64,000 nt of DNA from Flavobacterium psychrophilum (GTDB taxonomy: Bacteria > Bacteroidota > Bacteroidia > Flavobacteriales > Flavobacteriaceae), in the NCBI GenBank assembly GCA_001708385.1, contig CP012388.1:1178001-1242000 (forward strand), given 5' to 3'. The notes beneath the pieces are model-generated. The model did not search any database. It had not been told where the DNA came from and saw nothing but the letters and a program-made list of their open reading frames with translations. Of the stretch, positions 45,740 through 54,217 are shown piece after piece. Each line of letters opens with the position of its first letter. Position 1 is the stretch's first letter. A program made the translations under genes and the position numbers.

Positions 45740-46537
45740 ATGGAAAAAGGTAATATCATACTATCGGCACAAAACATAAGTATTGGCTATCAGCAGAAAA
45801 AAGAAAATACTGTCATTGCCAATACTATCCATGTGGCATTCGCCGAAAGCAACCTTGTTGCCCTTATCGGTGCAAATGGTATAGGAAAATCTACATTGTT
45901 ACGAACACTTACAGGGATACAAAAGCCATTAGCCGGAGAGGTATTGCTCAACAATAAAAACATAACAGCCTATAGTCCGAAAGAACTGGCGCAAAACCTT
46001 GCCGTAGTACTTACCGAAAGCCTTCCACCAAGTAACCTTACCGTTTTTGAGCTTGTAGCGCTCGGCAGGCAGCCCTACACCAACTGGCTTGGATCTCTAA
46101 GCCCCGAAGACCTCAATAAAGTTAATGAGGCAATTGCACTCACACAGATTGAGCACCTTCGCCATAAAAAGCATTTCGAGATAAGCGACGGCCAATTGCA
46201 AAAAGTACTTATTGCCCGTGCACTGGCACAAGATACTCCGTTAATTGTGTTAGACGAACCTACTACACATTTAGACCTGCTTCACAAAGTAAACCTTATC
46301 AGGCTGCTACAACAGCTTGCTGCAGAAACAGGAAAATGCATACTCTACTCTACCCATGACCTTGACCTTGCCCTGCAGCTAAGCGACCAGATCGTTGTAA
46401 TGACGCCCGGAAATGTAGTACAGGACACCCCTAAAAACCTTATTGCCAACAAAACTTTCGATCGCCTTTTTAACGATAAAAGCATTCGGTTTGATGCTGA
46501 AAAGGGCGGATTTACCGTAAATAACAGCCAGCTTTAA
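45740..46537 (+). CDS. BtuD/FepC-type ABC transporter ATPase
   Basis: 265 residues. Walker A GANGIGKST (about 44-52), a signature ISDGQ in place of LSGGQ, Walker B LIVLDEPTTHLDL, and the switch histidine in YSTHDLDL. The signature has two substitutions (Ile for Leu, Asp for Gly), unusual but seen in some iron/B12 ATPases. Ends the btuF operon. Confidence 0.9.
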   Translation: MEKGNIILSAQNISIGYQQKKENTVIANTIHVAFAESNLVALIGANGIGKSTLLRTLTGIQKPLAGEVLLNNKNITAYSPKELAQNLAVVLTESLPPSNLTVFELVALGRQPYTNWLGSLSPEDLNKVNEAIALTQIEHLRHKKHFEISDGQLQKVLIARALAQDTPLIVLDEPTTHLDLLHKVNLIRLLQQLAAETGKCILYSTHDLDLALQLSDQIVVMTPGNVVQDTPKNLIANKTFDRLFNDKSIRFDAEKGGFTVNNSQL

Positions 46538-46603
46538 CAAAAGCTAAACAGAAATATATTTTGTATTGATTAAATTTACGTATCAACACAAAATAATATA
46601 ACC

Positions 46604-46864
46604 ATGGCAAGTAAGTTTACACTTAATTATTCAGGGGACAAAGAACAGCTTTTATCGAAACTTAAAAACGCCGTAGGCGACAAAGGTTCGCTTAGCGGAG
46701 ACAGCCAGCTGGGTAACTTTAAAGGTAGCACCCCTCTTGGAAGCATAGAAGGATCGTACAGCATAGAAGGTGATACTATTACTGTAAATATTAGCGATAA
46801 GCCTTTTTTACTTTCTACAGGTACGATACAAAGCGAGTTTGAAAAAGCGCTTAAAAAAGCCTAA
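46604..46864 (+). CDS. Small protein, PHA-granule-region-like
   Basis: 86 residues, no signal. A strand-loop-strand pattern (SIEGSYSIEGDTITVNISDKPFLLSTGTIQ, given in parts: GSYSIEGDTITV, KPFLLS, QSEFEKALKKA) resembles the short proteins annotated as polyhydroxyalkanoic acid system proteins. The similarity is by eye only. Followed after 2 bp by the 46867 gene, so the two may be co-transcribed. Confidence 0.6.
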   Translation: MASKFTLNYSGDKEQLLSKLKNAVGDKGSLSGDSQLGNFKGSTPLGSIEGSYSIEGDTITVNISDKPFLLSTGTIQSEFEKALKKA

Positions 46865-46866
46865 CC

Positions 46867-47376
46867 ATGCGAAAGCTTTTATCTTTACTATTCATCTTAT
46901 TCGGGCTTTCTGTGTATGCACAGCCAAAACTGGAACTTACGCCACGCGGCTTTGATCCTGTTGAAGTTACCATACCAAGCATACCGCCCGAAAAATTTAT
47001 AGAACTTTCTAAATCCTGGACTACAGAGTACAACCGAAGGCTAAAAGGTGCAGATGTTACCAACGTTACAGATAGTAGCTTAACTATCAGCGCTTTTAAA
47101 AAAAATGCCTTCTTTTTCAGGAACAGGGGCGAAATGTTCGAGTATACTATTAATTACAGTATGAAGATTACTTTTAGTAACCAATCGTATACGCTTCAGT
47201 TTATAGTGAATGATATTTACACTGACGATGATACGCTGGTTAAATACAAACTGCCTGACTATTTTAATTCGTCGGGAGAACTCAAAGAGGGCTATGCCGA
47301 CCTTAAGCCGTCGTTAGAAAGAACGGTAAATAGCATTGTGGCATCTCACTATAATTTTATAGCGAATTTCAAATAA
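46867..47376 (+). CDS. Exported protein, DUF4468-like
   Basis: 169 residues, signal peptide MRKLLSLLFILFGLSVYAQ. The body (EVTIPSIPPEKFIELSKSWTTEYNRRL, EYTINYSMKITFSNQSYTLQFIVNDIY) suggests a TBP-like fold as in DUF4468, with a weak match. Function unknown. Confidence 0.65.
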   Translation: MRKLLSLLFILFGLSVYAQPKLELTPRGFDPVEVTIPSIPPEKFIELSKSWTTEYNRRLKGADVTNVTDSSLTISAFKKNAFFFRNRGEMFEYTINYSMKITFSNQSYTLQFIVNDIYTDDDTLVKYKLPDYFNSSGELKEGYADLKPSLERTVNSIVASHYNFIANFK

Positions 47377-47401
47377 AACATCAACTAAAAAAAATATAGC
47401 T

Positions 47402-47812
47402 ATGGCACCAGGAACAGACGATCCAAAAGATCTTGGAAATAAAAAAATGAATAATCAGGAAAAGCCAAGCAATAAAAACGAAGGTTTTAGCGGCGATAAC
47501 CTCCCTAAAAATTACGACCCAAGCAAAGGCAAACTTAAACCTGAACAGGATACAGATACCGATGGCGATACCGAAACCGTACAACGCGCACGCGATGTAG
47601 ATGAGAAAAAAGCATCCTCTGTAAGCGATAGCGATAACACAGTACGTGATGATGGAAAAGTAGTAAATAAAAGCAGAGGCACTGCAAGTGAAGCCGAAGA
47701 CAAAGAAACGGTTGAAAACCGCGATTTCAATTCGGATACGGATGAAGAACGCTATCAGGGGTCACATCCTGATAATAAGAAACATAGGGGCAACATTGAT
47801 CCCGGAAAATAA
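47402..47812 (+). CDS. Hydrophilic disordered protein (stress-type)
   Basis: 136 residues with almost no hydrophobic residues: repeated Lys/Asp/Glu/Asn/Ser, for example KKMNNQEKPSNKNEGFSGDNLPKN, DTDTDGDTETVQRARD and NRDFNSDTDEERYQGSHPDNKKHRGN. Predicted intrinsically disordered. Such small proteins resemble hydrophilins associated with desiccation or salt tolerance; this is inference from composition only. Confidence 0.65.
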   Translation: MAPGTDDPKDLGNKKMNNQEKPSNKNEGFSGDNLPKNYDPSKGKLKPEQDTDTDGDTETVQRARDVDEKKASSVSDSDNTVRDDGKVVNKSRGTASEAEDKETVENRDFNSDTDEERYQGSHPDNKKHRGNIDPGK

Positions 47813-47949
47813 ATTACCTATTCTCAGTTTCGTCATTGCGGGAAACAAAGCAATCCGGAACTTAAATAATAAAAGTTATAAAAGCCACGAATTACACGAA
47901 TCTCACTACCTCAAGTTGTGAAAAATTGGTATAATTCGTGGCTTTTAAT

Positions 47950-48489
47950 TTACTCTATCTTATTTGTAAACTGCACATTGGCATGCAGCTTAATATCTTC
48001 ACCTAATACAAGTCCGCCTGCTTCGGTAACGTCAGAGGCATGAATATCAAAATCATTACGGTTTATGGTTCCGGTAATTTCAAAGCCGGCACGCTCAATA
48101 CCAAATCCGTCTTTAGCTTCTCCGCCAAATAACACATCAAGTGCAATACTTTTTGTTTTGCCTTTGATGGTGATATCTCCGGTGAGGAGATGCTTGTCTC
48201 CCTCTACCTGAACAAATGAAGTCGATTTAAAATGTATCTGCGGATAAAGGTCGGCACTAAAAAAATCATCCGATTTTAAATGCTCGTCCCTCTCAATATT
48301 ATTGGTGTCTATACTGTAAACATCGATATTTATATCAAAAGAAGCATCGTTAAAACTGTCATGCTCTTTTGTTTCTAATGTTCCCGAAAATATATTAAAC
48401 GATCCTGTAATGTTAGAAATTACAAGGTGCCTTATTTTAAAATGTACTTCTGAGTGTGCTAGATCCAGTACCCATTTGTTTGTAGCCAT
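47950..48489 (-). CDS. YceI family protein
   Basis: 179 residues from the ATG at 48489 (MATNKWVLDLAHSEVHFKIRHLVI), preferred over one three codons earlier. No signal peptide, so cytoplasmic. Lipocalin-like YceI fold: HFKIRHLVISNITGSFNIFSG, SDDFFSADLYPQIHFKS, TGDITIKGKTKSIALDVLFGG. YceI proteins bind isoprenoids or polyunsaturated lipids; the ligand here is unknown. Lies beside small hydrophilic proteins. Confidence 0.9.
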   Translation of the reverse strand: MATNKWVLDLAHSEVHFKIRHLVISNITGSFNIFSGTLETKEHDSFNDASFDINIDVYSIDTNNIERDEHLKSDDFFSADLYPQIHFKSTSFVQVEGDKHLLTGDITIKGKTKSIALDVLFGGEAKDGFGIERAGFEITGTINRNDFDIHASDVTEAGGLVLGEDIKLHANVQFTNKIE

Positions 48490-48809
48490 AATGTGCAATT
48501 AAATTAGTGAATGCTTAAAGTTACACATTAAAAGTGTTTTTGAAAAAACTTTTACGCGTAATCCCCTGTTAAACGGATACTAATTTAATTACAGTTACTA
48601 CGCTGAACATAAAATGCTCCGTGAATTCTTTGTTAAACTTTAACTGCGTGATACTTACACCTTATTTAAAAACCCGCATAACCACTGCCTATTGCGCTGA
48701 CTGTTAAAGGTTTTTATAACGTTTTAGCTAAAAAGTAACGTTAATTAGCGTACGCTCCCCTTACTATACTGCCGAACTTTGTAATATAACCTTTTAAAAA
48801 CAAATTATC
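48490..48809. other. Non-coding gap before the 48810 gene
   Basis: 320 bp, AT-rich. I saw no gene, hairpin or clear promoter; presumably the divergent regulatory region of YceI and the small proteins. Confidence 0.4.
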
Positions 48810-49007
48810 ATGGCATCATCAAACCAAACACCGGCACCAAAAGTATCAAGTAAGGCTACAATAGGCGATAACGTTGAGCCAAAAGATTCTAACTTAAAGA
48901 AAACTATGGCTGAGGCCGAAAAAGGTGCGGCTAAAAAAACTACTGCTACCAAAACACCTCAGAAGATTCAGGAAGGTAAAACAGCAGAAAAAAAACGTGA
49001 ATATTAA
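48810..49007 (+). CDS. Small Lys/Ala-rich protein
   Basis: 65 residues, no signal, very rich in Lys, Ala and Glu (SNLKKTMAEAEKGAAKKTTATK), predicted disordered or helical. No recognised family. It precedes the 49026 disordered protein by 18 bp and probably shares a transcript with it. Confidence 0.55.
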   Translation: MASSNQTPAPKVSSKATIGDNVEPKDSNLKKTMAEAEKGAAKKTTATKTPQKIQEGKTAEKKREY

Positions 49008-49025
49008 CAACCAAACTATAACGTC

Positions 49026-49547
49026 ATGCAAACAAACAATAACGACAACCGTGATTGGAACAATAACGGCCGTCACGACAGAAACGAAAACACTGGTAAT
49101 CTGGGCAACGAATCACGCGACATGAGCAGCCGTGGTAACGAAGACTGGGATAATGACATGAACCGGGGAACTTCTTCACCGGGACGCAGAAATGAGTCAC
49201 AAAATATGAGAAGTGACAACGACGATTTTAACGATTCGGGAATGGATCGCGACAATAGGTCGAGAGACGAAAGAAACAATGAAGATTCCCGCAATATGGA
49301 TTCTAGAACCTTTAATGAGGATGAAGAAAACTGGGAAGAGGAAAAAAGAATGGGTAACGCAACATCATATAACCGCGGCACCCAAAATAACGACTGGAAC
49401 GAAAACGACCAGATGCAGCGCAGCCCGGGCAAATCGGGTAGCGAAGACCAAAGAGATGCTTCTTCAGGCAGCTATTACAGCGACAGAGAAGAAGAAAGAA
49501 GACGTGGAGACGACAGTAGCCGTAGTAACAACGGCGACGACTTTTAA
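49026..49547 (+). CDS. Highly Asn/Asp/Arg/Ser-rich disordered protein
   Basis: 173 residues with no hydrophobic core. Repeated segments such as NNNDNRDWNNNGRHDRNE and NRDERNNEDSRNM. Predicted fully disordered, with mixed charge. No family recognised. Likely a hydrophilin or RNA/DNA-binding stress protein; composition is the only evidence. Ends before a perfect terminator. Confidence 0.6.
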   Translation: MQTNNNDNRDWNNNGRHDRNENTGNLGNESRDMSSRGNEDWDNDMNRGTSSPGRRNESQNMRSDNDDFNDSGMDRDNRSRDERNNEDSRNMDSRTFNEDEENWEEEKRMGNATSYNRGTQNNDWNENDQMQRSPGKSGSEDQRDASSGSYYSDREEERRRGDDSSRSNNGDDF

Positions 49548-49612
49548 ATAGAATAGTTTTGAGTTATGAATTAGAGGTACGAATCGCGTAAATGGTTCCG
49601 AACCTAATTCGA

Positions 49613-49643
49613 AAAGGGCAGTCTAAATTATTAGACTGCCCTT
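49613..49643. terminator. Terminator between 49547 and 49651
   Basis: Perfect stem AAAGGGCAGTCTAA/TTAGACTGCCCTTT with a 3-4-nt loop; serves converging genes. Confidence 0.85.
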
Positions 49644-49650
49644 TGTATTT

Positions 49651-50085
49651 TTAAACCCTTCTGTGATCGGGCTTCCAGTTTTCTATAGATTTCTTTATGG
49701 CATCTGCCGAAAGTTCCTCGTTAATGGCTTTCTTTATCAGGAATAGTAACTGATCATCCTGTGCGAATCGCAGGGCAAATAACTGGCCTTCGCTTAACAT
49801 ACCTTCATACATTTCAAGGCGTTCGCCTGTAGTGGCAAAAAAGCGGTAGCGAAGCTCCAGCAATACGATCCTGTTTTGCAGCGTTAGCGCATAATGCTGG
49901 CGCAGCATAAAACTGAGCATGGTTATAGCAACAAAAGCTGCTGCAATAAACGACCAGATTACATAATCATCATCCGTCCAGGCAAAGTAAGCCGAAGCTA
50001 TAATTAATACGAGCATTACAGGATAAAACACGAAGTGATGCGGTGTGTAAAAACGTATGTGGTTTTTATAGCTTTGTTCTGCCAT
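49651..50085 (-). CDS. DUF6526-like membrane protein
   Basis: 144 residues, two transmembrane helices (about 20-37 and 43-61) after NHIRFYTPHHFVFYPV. The C-terminal cytoplasmic helices (QNRIVLLELRYRFFATTGERLEMYEGML) are Arg/Glu rich. I recall this as the DUF6526 pattern of Bacteroidota. Function unknown. Confidence 0.7.
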   Translation of the reverse strand: MAEQSYKNHIRFYTPHHFVFYPVMLVLIIASAYFAWTDDDYVIWSFIAAAFVAITMLSFMLRQHYALTLQNRIVLLELRYRFFATTGERLEMYEGMLSEGQLFALRFAQDDQLLFLIKKAINEELSADAIKKSIENWKPDHRRV

Positions 50086-50209
50086 GAGGTTTGTTTATTT
50101 TGTTTCTTTTAAGAAAATCGGCAATTATGGTAGCCATTTCCATTTGTTTTGATGTATCGGTGAGATAGTTCCTGTCAATATCGTCGCTAAGGTAACCTAA
50201 TTGTACCAT
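50066..50209 (-). pseudogene. Possible remnant of a four-helix-bundle (S23-like) protein
   Basis: A 47-codon frame starting MVQLGYLSDDIDRN and containing KQMEMATIIADFLKRNK lies between the YdeI gene and the DUF6526 gene, overlapping the latter's start by 20 bp. LGYLSD followed by a hydrophobic heptad helix resembles the C-terminus of four-helix-bundle proteins related to 23S rRNA intervening-sequence proteins. There is no upstream remainder, so if the resemblance is right, the 5' part is lost. Could equally be a small real gene. Confidence 0.35.
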
Positions 50210-50227
50210 AAATACTATAAAATCTGA

Positions 50228-50785
50228 TTACAACCTCTTGCCTTCTGCACTGGCTTTTAACAGCTTTTCAAAACGGGACTGCCTTGTCTTTTCCTGTTTG
50301 GCAGATACAATCAAATGGATTACCGTTTTCTTGTAGTAAGGCGCCTGTTTATTAAAAAACTCCCAGGCCGCTGCGTTGGCTTTAAATTCATTTTCCATTT
50401 CAGCGGGCAGTACGGCGTCTTCTGTACGTTCATGCGAATATACCCTAGATTTACTTTCTGTACGTTTTTCGTAAGCTTCAAGACCGGCAGGCTCGACAAG
50501 CTTCTTTGCGATAAGGTTTTCCATCTTATCGATGTTTATGGCACTCCAGATACTCGAAGCCTTTCTAGGCGTGAAACGTATAGTATAGCTATCTGTATTT
50601 AAAGATTTACGTATGCCGTCTATCCAGCCGTAACACAACGCCTGATCTACCGACTCCGGCCATGTCATAGTAGGCTTACCACTGCCCACTTTGTAGAAAC
50701 CAACAAGCAATTCAGTTTCCGTTGTGTGATGTTTATCCAGCCATTGCCGGAAATCGTCTTGCGTTTCAAAAAAATGAGGTTTCAT
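50228..50785 (-). CDS. YdeI/OmpD-associated family protein
   Basis: 185 residues, soluble. WDK-type N-terminus (QDDFRQWLDKHHTTETELLVGFYK), the WPESVDQALCYGWIDGIRK motif and a C-terminal OmdA-like helical region (KKTVIHLIVSAKQEKTRQSRFEKLL) are characteristic of the YdeI/OmpD family. Precise biochemical function unknown. Confidence 0.87.
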   Translation of the reverse strand: MKPHFFETQDDFRQWLDKHHTTETELLVGFYKVGSGKPTMTWPESVDQALCYGWIDGIRKSLNTDSYTIRFTPRKASSIWSAINIDKMENLIAKKLVEPAGLEAYEKRTESKSRVYSHERTEDAVLPAEMENEFKANAAAWEFFNKQAPYYKKTVIHLIVSAKQEKTRQSRFEKLLKASAEGKRL

Positions 50786-50797
50786 ACAGCAAATAAA

Positions 50798-51487
50798 TTA
50801 CGAAAGCAGCAACGGCAACAGTTGCGCTATGTTTTCTGCTTCCTTAAAATTTTCGTGTACGATAGTGTGGTCTATCTGTTCGTGCAGCCATGTAGTGTGA
50901 AACGGAATATGGCATGCATGCCCTCCTATTTCCAGTACAGGCAATACATCTGATTTTAGCGAGTTACCTATCATCAAAAATTCCGATGGTTCAATCTCGA
51001 GTCTTTTCAGCATCTTTTCATAGTCTATCTTTTGCTTGTCTGACATTACCTCAATATGGTGAAAGTAATGTCCTAAGCCTGAATCATGTAGTTTTCTGTG
51101 CTGATCTTTTAAATCACCTTTGGTAGCAACCACGAGTTTGTATTTGCCGTGCAGGACTTTCAGGGCTTCTTCCACGCCATCAAGCAGTTCTACAGGCTTT
51201 TCCAGCATATCTTTACCGTATTCTATAATTTTGCCTATAGCGGCAACACTAATAGTGTTTTCAGAGATATGCAGGGCTGCCTCGATCATGCTTAAAATAT
51301 AGGCTTTAATACCGTAGCCATAAACATCAAGATTATCAATCTCAATCTTAAAAAGTTCTTTAGCAAGGCTGTGTGCCGGGAGGTAATCTCTCATGAGCTC
51401 GTAGAATTTCTTTTCGGTTTCCTGAAAAAACGGCTCGTTTACCCAAAGGGTATCATCGGCATCAAAAGCAATAACTTTAATATTCAT
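50798..51487 (-). CDS. HAD-superfamily hydrolase
   Basis: 229 residues. HAD motif I DADDTLW (9-15), motif II VATKGD, motif IV MIGNSLKSDVLP. A helical cap lies between motifs I and II. A typical small-molecule phosphatase; substrate unknown. A -7 box lies 18 bp upstream at 51505-51512. Confidence 0.92.
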   Translation of the reverse strand: MNIKVIAFDADDTLWVNEPFFQETEKKFYELMRDYLPAHSLAKELFKIEIDNLDVYGYGIKAYILSMIEAALHISENTISVAAIGKIIEYGKDMLEKPVELLDGVEEALKVLHGKYKLVVATKGDLKDQHRKLHDSGLGHYFHHIEVMSDKQKIDYEKMLKRLEIEPSEFLMIGNSLKSDVLPVLEIGGHACHIPFHTTWLHEQIDHTIVHENFKEAENIAQLLPLLLS

Positions 51488-51504
51488 GTAATGGCAATTT
51501 TCTT

Positions 51505-51512
51505 CAAAGTTA
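51505..51512 (-). promoter_or_regulatory. Candidate -7 box for the HAD hydrolase gene
   Basis: TAACTTTG on the minus strand matches TAnnTTTG; the leader would be about 12 nt. Confidence 0.4.
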
Positions 51513-51555
51513 AAAGAAACAGATTGATTTTGCAGCGTTAATTATGCCGAATAGC

Positions 51556-51996
51556 TTAAGCCAGTTTCATATGCAATAGCGGAAAAGGCTTACCCATACC
51601 ATCTGTTTCTGACCTTCCTATTACTACAAAGCCCATTTTTTGATAAAACGATAGGGCATGCAAATTTTGCTCGTTTACATCTACGGTAACAGCATGTCTT
51701 TCTTCGATAGCAAACTGCAATAGGTGGCTGCCTATTCCGCATCCGCGGAAATCAGGATGTATAAAAAGCATTTCGACAGATCCTTCCCCAAGTCCGATAA
51801 ATCCGGCGATGCGGGTTTCGATCCTTATACAGTACAGGTCTACCGCCTTTAAATATTCATTTAAAATAAGCGGACGAAAAAACTGAATGTCTTCTTCTTT
51901 CAAAAAGTCGTGGGTTGCCCTTACCGAAGCTTCCCAGACATCAGTTATTTCAATAAAATCTGCTGTAGAGGGAATCTCTATTACATACGCTTTCAT
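51556..51996 (-). CDS. GNAT family N-acetyltransferase
   Basis: 146 residues. Motif A VEMLFIHPDFRGCGIGSHLLQFAI contains the acetyl-CoA-binding RxxGxG/A pattern, and motif B ALSFYQKMGFVVIGR ends the fold. Cytoplasmic acetyltransferase; substrate unknown. Confidence 0.92.
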   Translation of the reverse strand: MKAYVIEIPSTADFIEITDVWEASVRATHDFLKEEDIQFFRPLILNEYLKAVDLYCIRIETRIAGFIGLGEGSVEMLFIHPDFRGCGIGSHLLQFAIEERHAVTVDVNEQNLHALSFYQKMGFVVIGRSETDGMGKPFPLLHMKLA

Positions 51997-52014
51997 AATG
52001 AATAGGCATACTGC

Positions 52015-52401
52015 TTAGTCTAACTGCACCTGTTCTCTGGATACCTGTGTAGAGTGCGCTGCAATTACCTGCCAGTTGCCGCCGTTGTTTTTCCATACCC
52101 TTGTAAAACGGTAAAAACCAACTTCGGTACTGCCATAGAATGAGCCGCTTATATCCAGTAAAACCGACACAATAGCAACATCGCCATCTACTTTGATCTT
52201 TTGTTCTGAAGATTCAATAGTAAATATCTCGATGTTACCCGAACTATGTGCCTCTACGTCATCCTGCTTGGTAAGCAGCTGCCCGGTGTGCGAGGTAAAT
52301 ATAAGGTCGTCTGCAATAAGTGCATCAAGTTCCTGCACATTGCTTGTTTTCATAGCTTCAAGAAGCCTTGCTTCCGCTGTTTGAATTTGCTGGGTCTCCA
52401 T
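52015..52401 (-). CDS. SnoaL/DUF4440-like (NTF2-fold) protein
   Basis: 128 residues, cone-shaped NTF2 fold: ARLLEAMKTSNVQELDALIADDLIF, EAHSSGNIEIFTIESSEQKIKVDG, FTRVWKNNGGNWQVIAAHSTQV. Family members are mostly of unknown function. It lies 5 bp downstream of the glycolipid-binding-like gene. Confidence 0.85.
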   Translation of the reverse strand: METQQIQTAEARLLEAMKTSNVQELDALIADDLIFTSHTGQLLTKQDDVEAHSSGNIEIFTIESSEQKIKVDGDVAIVSVLLDISGSFYGSTEVGFYRFTRVWKNNGGNWQVIAAHSTQVSREQVQLD

Positions 52402-52406
52402 AGGGG

Positions 52407-52967
52407 TTATTTGGGTTGAATCATGTTAAACAATCCTGGATAGTGGGTTACAAAACCATCATCATCTACCTGTATATCGGCAGTAAAACTACCATCATTA
52501 TTTTCAAAGCGATAGGTATGGTTGTCAAGGCGCTCGTAACGCTGGTTTTCTTTACGGATTTCGTTGGCTATAATATCTATATATACGAGGTCGAATCCTG
52601 CTGCATCCGTATCAGACAGTTTAAGCCAGTTAACGGGTAGCGAATTGGTAAAAGGCGACAGCGAAATATCTATGAACGTACAACCCGAAAATTCGGGAAG
52701 TGCTTTACCTGAGAGGTCGCTCCATTCACCCTCTTCATCGCAAAAAAGATGATAGCTGTGCTGGGTATCACGCAGGTGAAAATTAATCTCAAATTCCTGA
52801 ACATTCCATGACAGTCCGAGCTTTAGGGTATAGTCGGCATAAACAGGCATACCCTGTGCCCAGCCTTCAATTTCCGATCGCACCATAATGGCATCCGCCA
52901 GATAATTCACTGCACAATGCTCATCGGTATCGTTCAGCAGGCCATCCCATAAAATACTCTTTTGCAT
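52407..52967 (-). CDS. Putative glycolipid-binding domain protein
   Basis: 186 residues, no signal. ILWDGLLNDTDEHCAVNYLAD, GMPVYADYTLKLGLSWNVQEFEINF and GCTFIDISLSPFTNSLPVNWLKL fit PF06475 (glycolipid-binding, DUF1089-related). Function unproven; probably two-gene unit with the NTF2-fold protein. Confidence 0.8.
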   Translation of the reverse strand: MQKSILWDGLLNDTDEHCAVNYLADAIMVRSEIEGWAQGMPVYADYTLKLGLSWNVQEFEINFHLRDTQHSYHLFCDEEGEWSDLSGKALPEFSGCTFIDISLSPFTNSLPVNWLKLSDTDAAGFDLVYIDIIANEIRKENQRYERLDNHTYRFENNDGSFTADIQVDDDGFVTHYPGLFNMIQPK

Positions 52968-53050
52968 AACAGGAATTTTACTGCAATTTAGTTAAAAAAC
53001 CAATCGGTATTCACTACGTTTTGTTAAAGAGGGGTTATATTTTACAACAT

Positions 53051-53088
53051 AAAAAATACCCGCATATTACTATAACGGGCATTTTTTA
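53051..53088 (-). terminator. Terminator of the M48 peptidase gene
   Basis: Stem AAAAATGCCCG/CGGGTATTTTT on the minus strand, followed by T residues. Confidence 0.75.
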
Positions 53089-53116
53089 TAACGATAAGAA
53101 AAGCATGACAAACTTA

Positions 53117-54097
53117 TTATTGTCTCATTTTTAGAAACCCTATTTTCTTGCCATAATTATTAACCAGCGTACCACCAGATGCTATATAAATATTATTATA
53201 GTCTGTATCTGTCAGCATCATTTTATATCCCGGTTTGTTTGACTGCGAAAGGCTCCCCACCAGATATACCCTATCATTATCAACCTCAACAAGGTTTCCT
53301 TTTGCCGTAACGTAAAATTTACCGTTTGGTTTAGAAACAAAGTACGCTTCTGACACCACATTTTTATCGTGCATTGCACTTTGCGCTATTTGTTGTGAAC
53401 GGTTCATTTGTTTTATAGAAGCTACAGGCTGTTGCGGTATAGCCACAACAGGTGCCTTAACCGTTACCGGTACAACAGCTGATTTATATTCTGCCACGGC
53501 AGGCTGTTGTTTACCTCCTGCTTTCCCCCACCCTGCTGCAATTGCACTTAGGCGATTGCCTTTCGGCGGATGTGTATGCGAACCTTTTACCGAAGCAATC
53601 GCCGACATTGCCGCCTGCGCATCGGTTAGTGAAGCTCCCATTTTTTGAAGCACAAAACCTGAAAACTCATCGGCTTCCAGTTCAGTTGCGGGTTTACTGC
53701 TTTCGTTATCAAGAGTGTGCCCACTTAGGTGATGCCCAATTTCATGTGCCAGTATACTAACCGCCGCCCAGTTATTGCCTGTTGCCGATATGATATTATT
53801 CATAAACTTTGGGTTGTACAGTATATACCGCTTACCCTTTTTAACCACCGCAGCAGCAGTGGGTACATTGGCAGCGCGAAGCTCAAAATTGGCGCGAAGC
53901 CCAATGACTGACATAACATCTTCTACTACTTTTTCGGCAGTAGGGCTTGCAGCGTTCATGTTGATAACGCTGGCGGTAGTTTCGCCATAATAGTTGCACA
54001 TAGCGGTATATTTCTCTGAAGCAAATGTTTTTTGTGCCGATGCCGGCAGCACATAGCCAAATATGGCTACAACAATACAGATACGGATACTTTTCAT
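53117..54097 (-). CDS. M48-like metallopeptidase
   Basis: 326 residues from the ATG at 54097, chosen for its signal peptide (MKSIRICIVVAIFGYVLPASAQ) over an ATG 11 codons earlier. Zinc motif HEIGHH (118-123) within ILAHEIGHHLSGH, with the third ligand in ELEADEF (E139-D143). The C-terminal part carries a separate domain (KFYVTAKGNLVEVDNDRVYLVG). No transmembrane helices after the signal, so periplasmic or secreted. Confidence 0.88.
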   Translation of the reverse strand: MKSIRICIVVAIFGYVLPASAQKTFASEKYTAMCNYYGETTASVINMNAASPTAEKVVEDVMSVIGLRANFELRAANVPTAAAVVKKGKRYILYNPKFMNNIISATGNNWAAVSILAHEIGHHLSGHTLDNESSKPATELEADEFSGFVLQKMGASLTDAQAAMSAIASVKGSHTHPPKGNRLSAIAAGWGKAGGKQQPAVAEYKSAVVPVTVKAPVVAIPQQPVASIKQMNRSQQIAQSAMHDKNVVSEAYFVSKPNGKFYVTAKGNLVEVDNDRVYLVGSLSQSNKPGYKMMLTDTDYNNIYIASGGTLVNNYGKKIGFLKMRQ

Positions 54098-54217
54098 AAA
54101 ATAATTAAGGGTATAAAGCTGTATCAACACAACCTTATACCCTTAACGCAAACGCCCTGCCAAATAGTACATTACAATTATCGCAGAACGTGTTAAATAT
54201 TTTCTTTAACGCTTCGC

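Noticed and set aside
49073..49551. Long alternative frames (minus 49073-49432 and plus 49213-49551) over the disordered protein
   Set aside because: Biased composition of the 49026 gene keeps other frames open; the 49026 frame has the better start, operon spacing and acidic/Asn profile.
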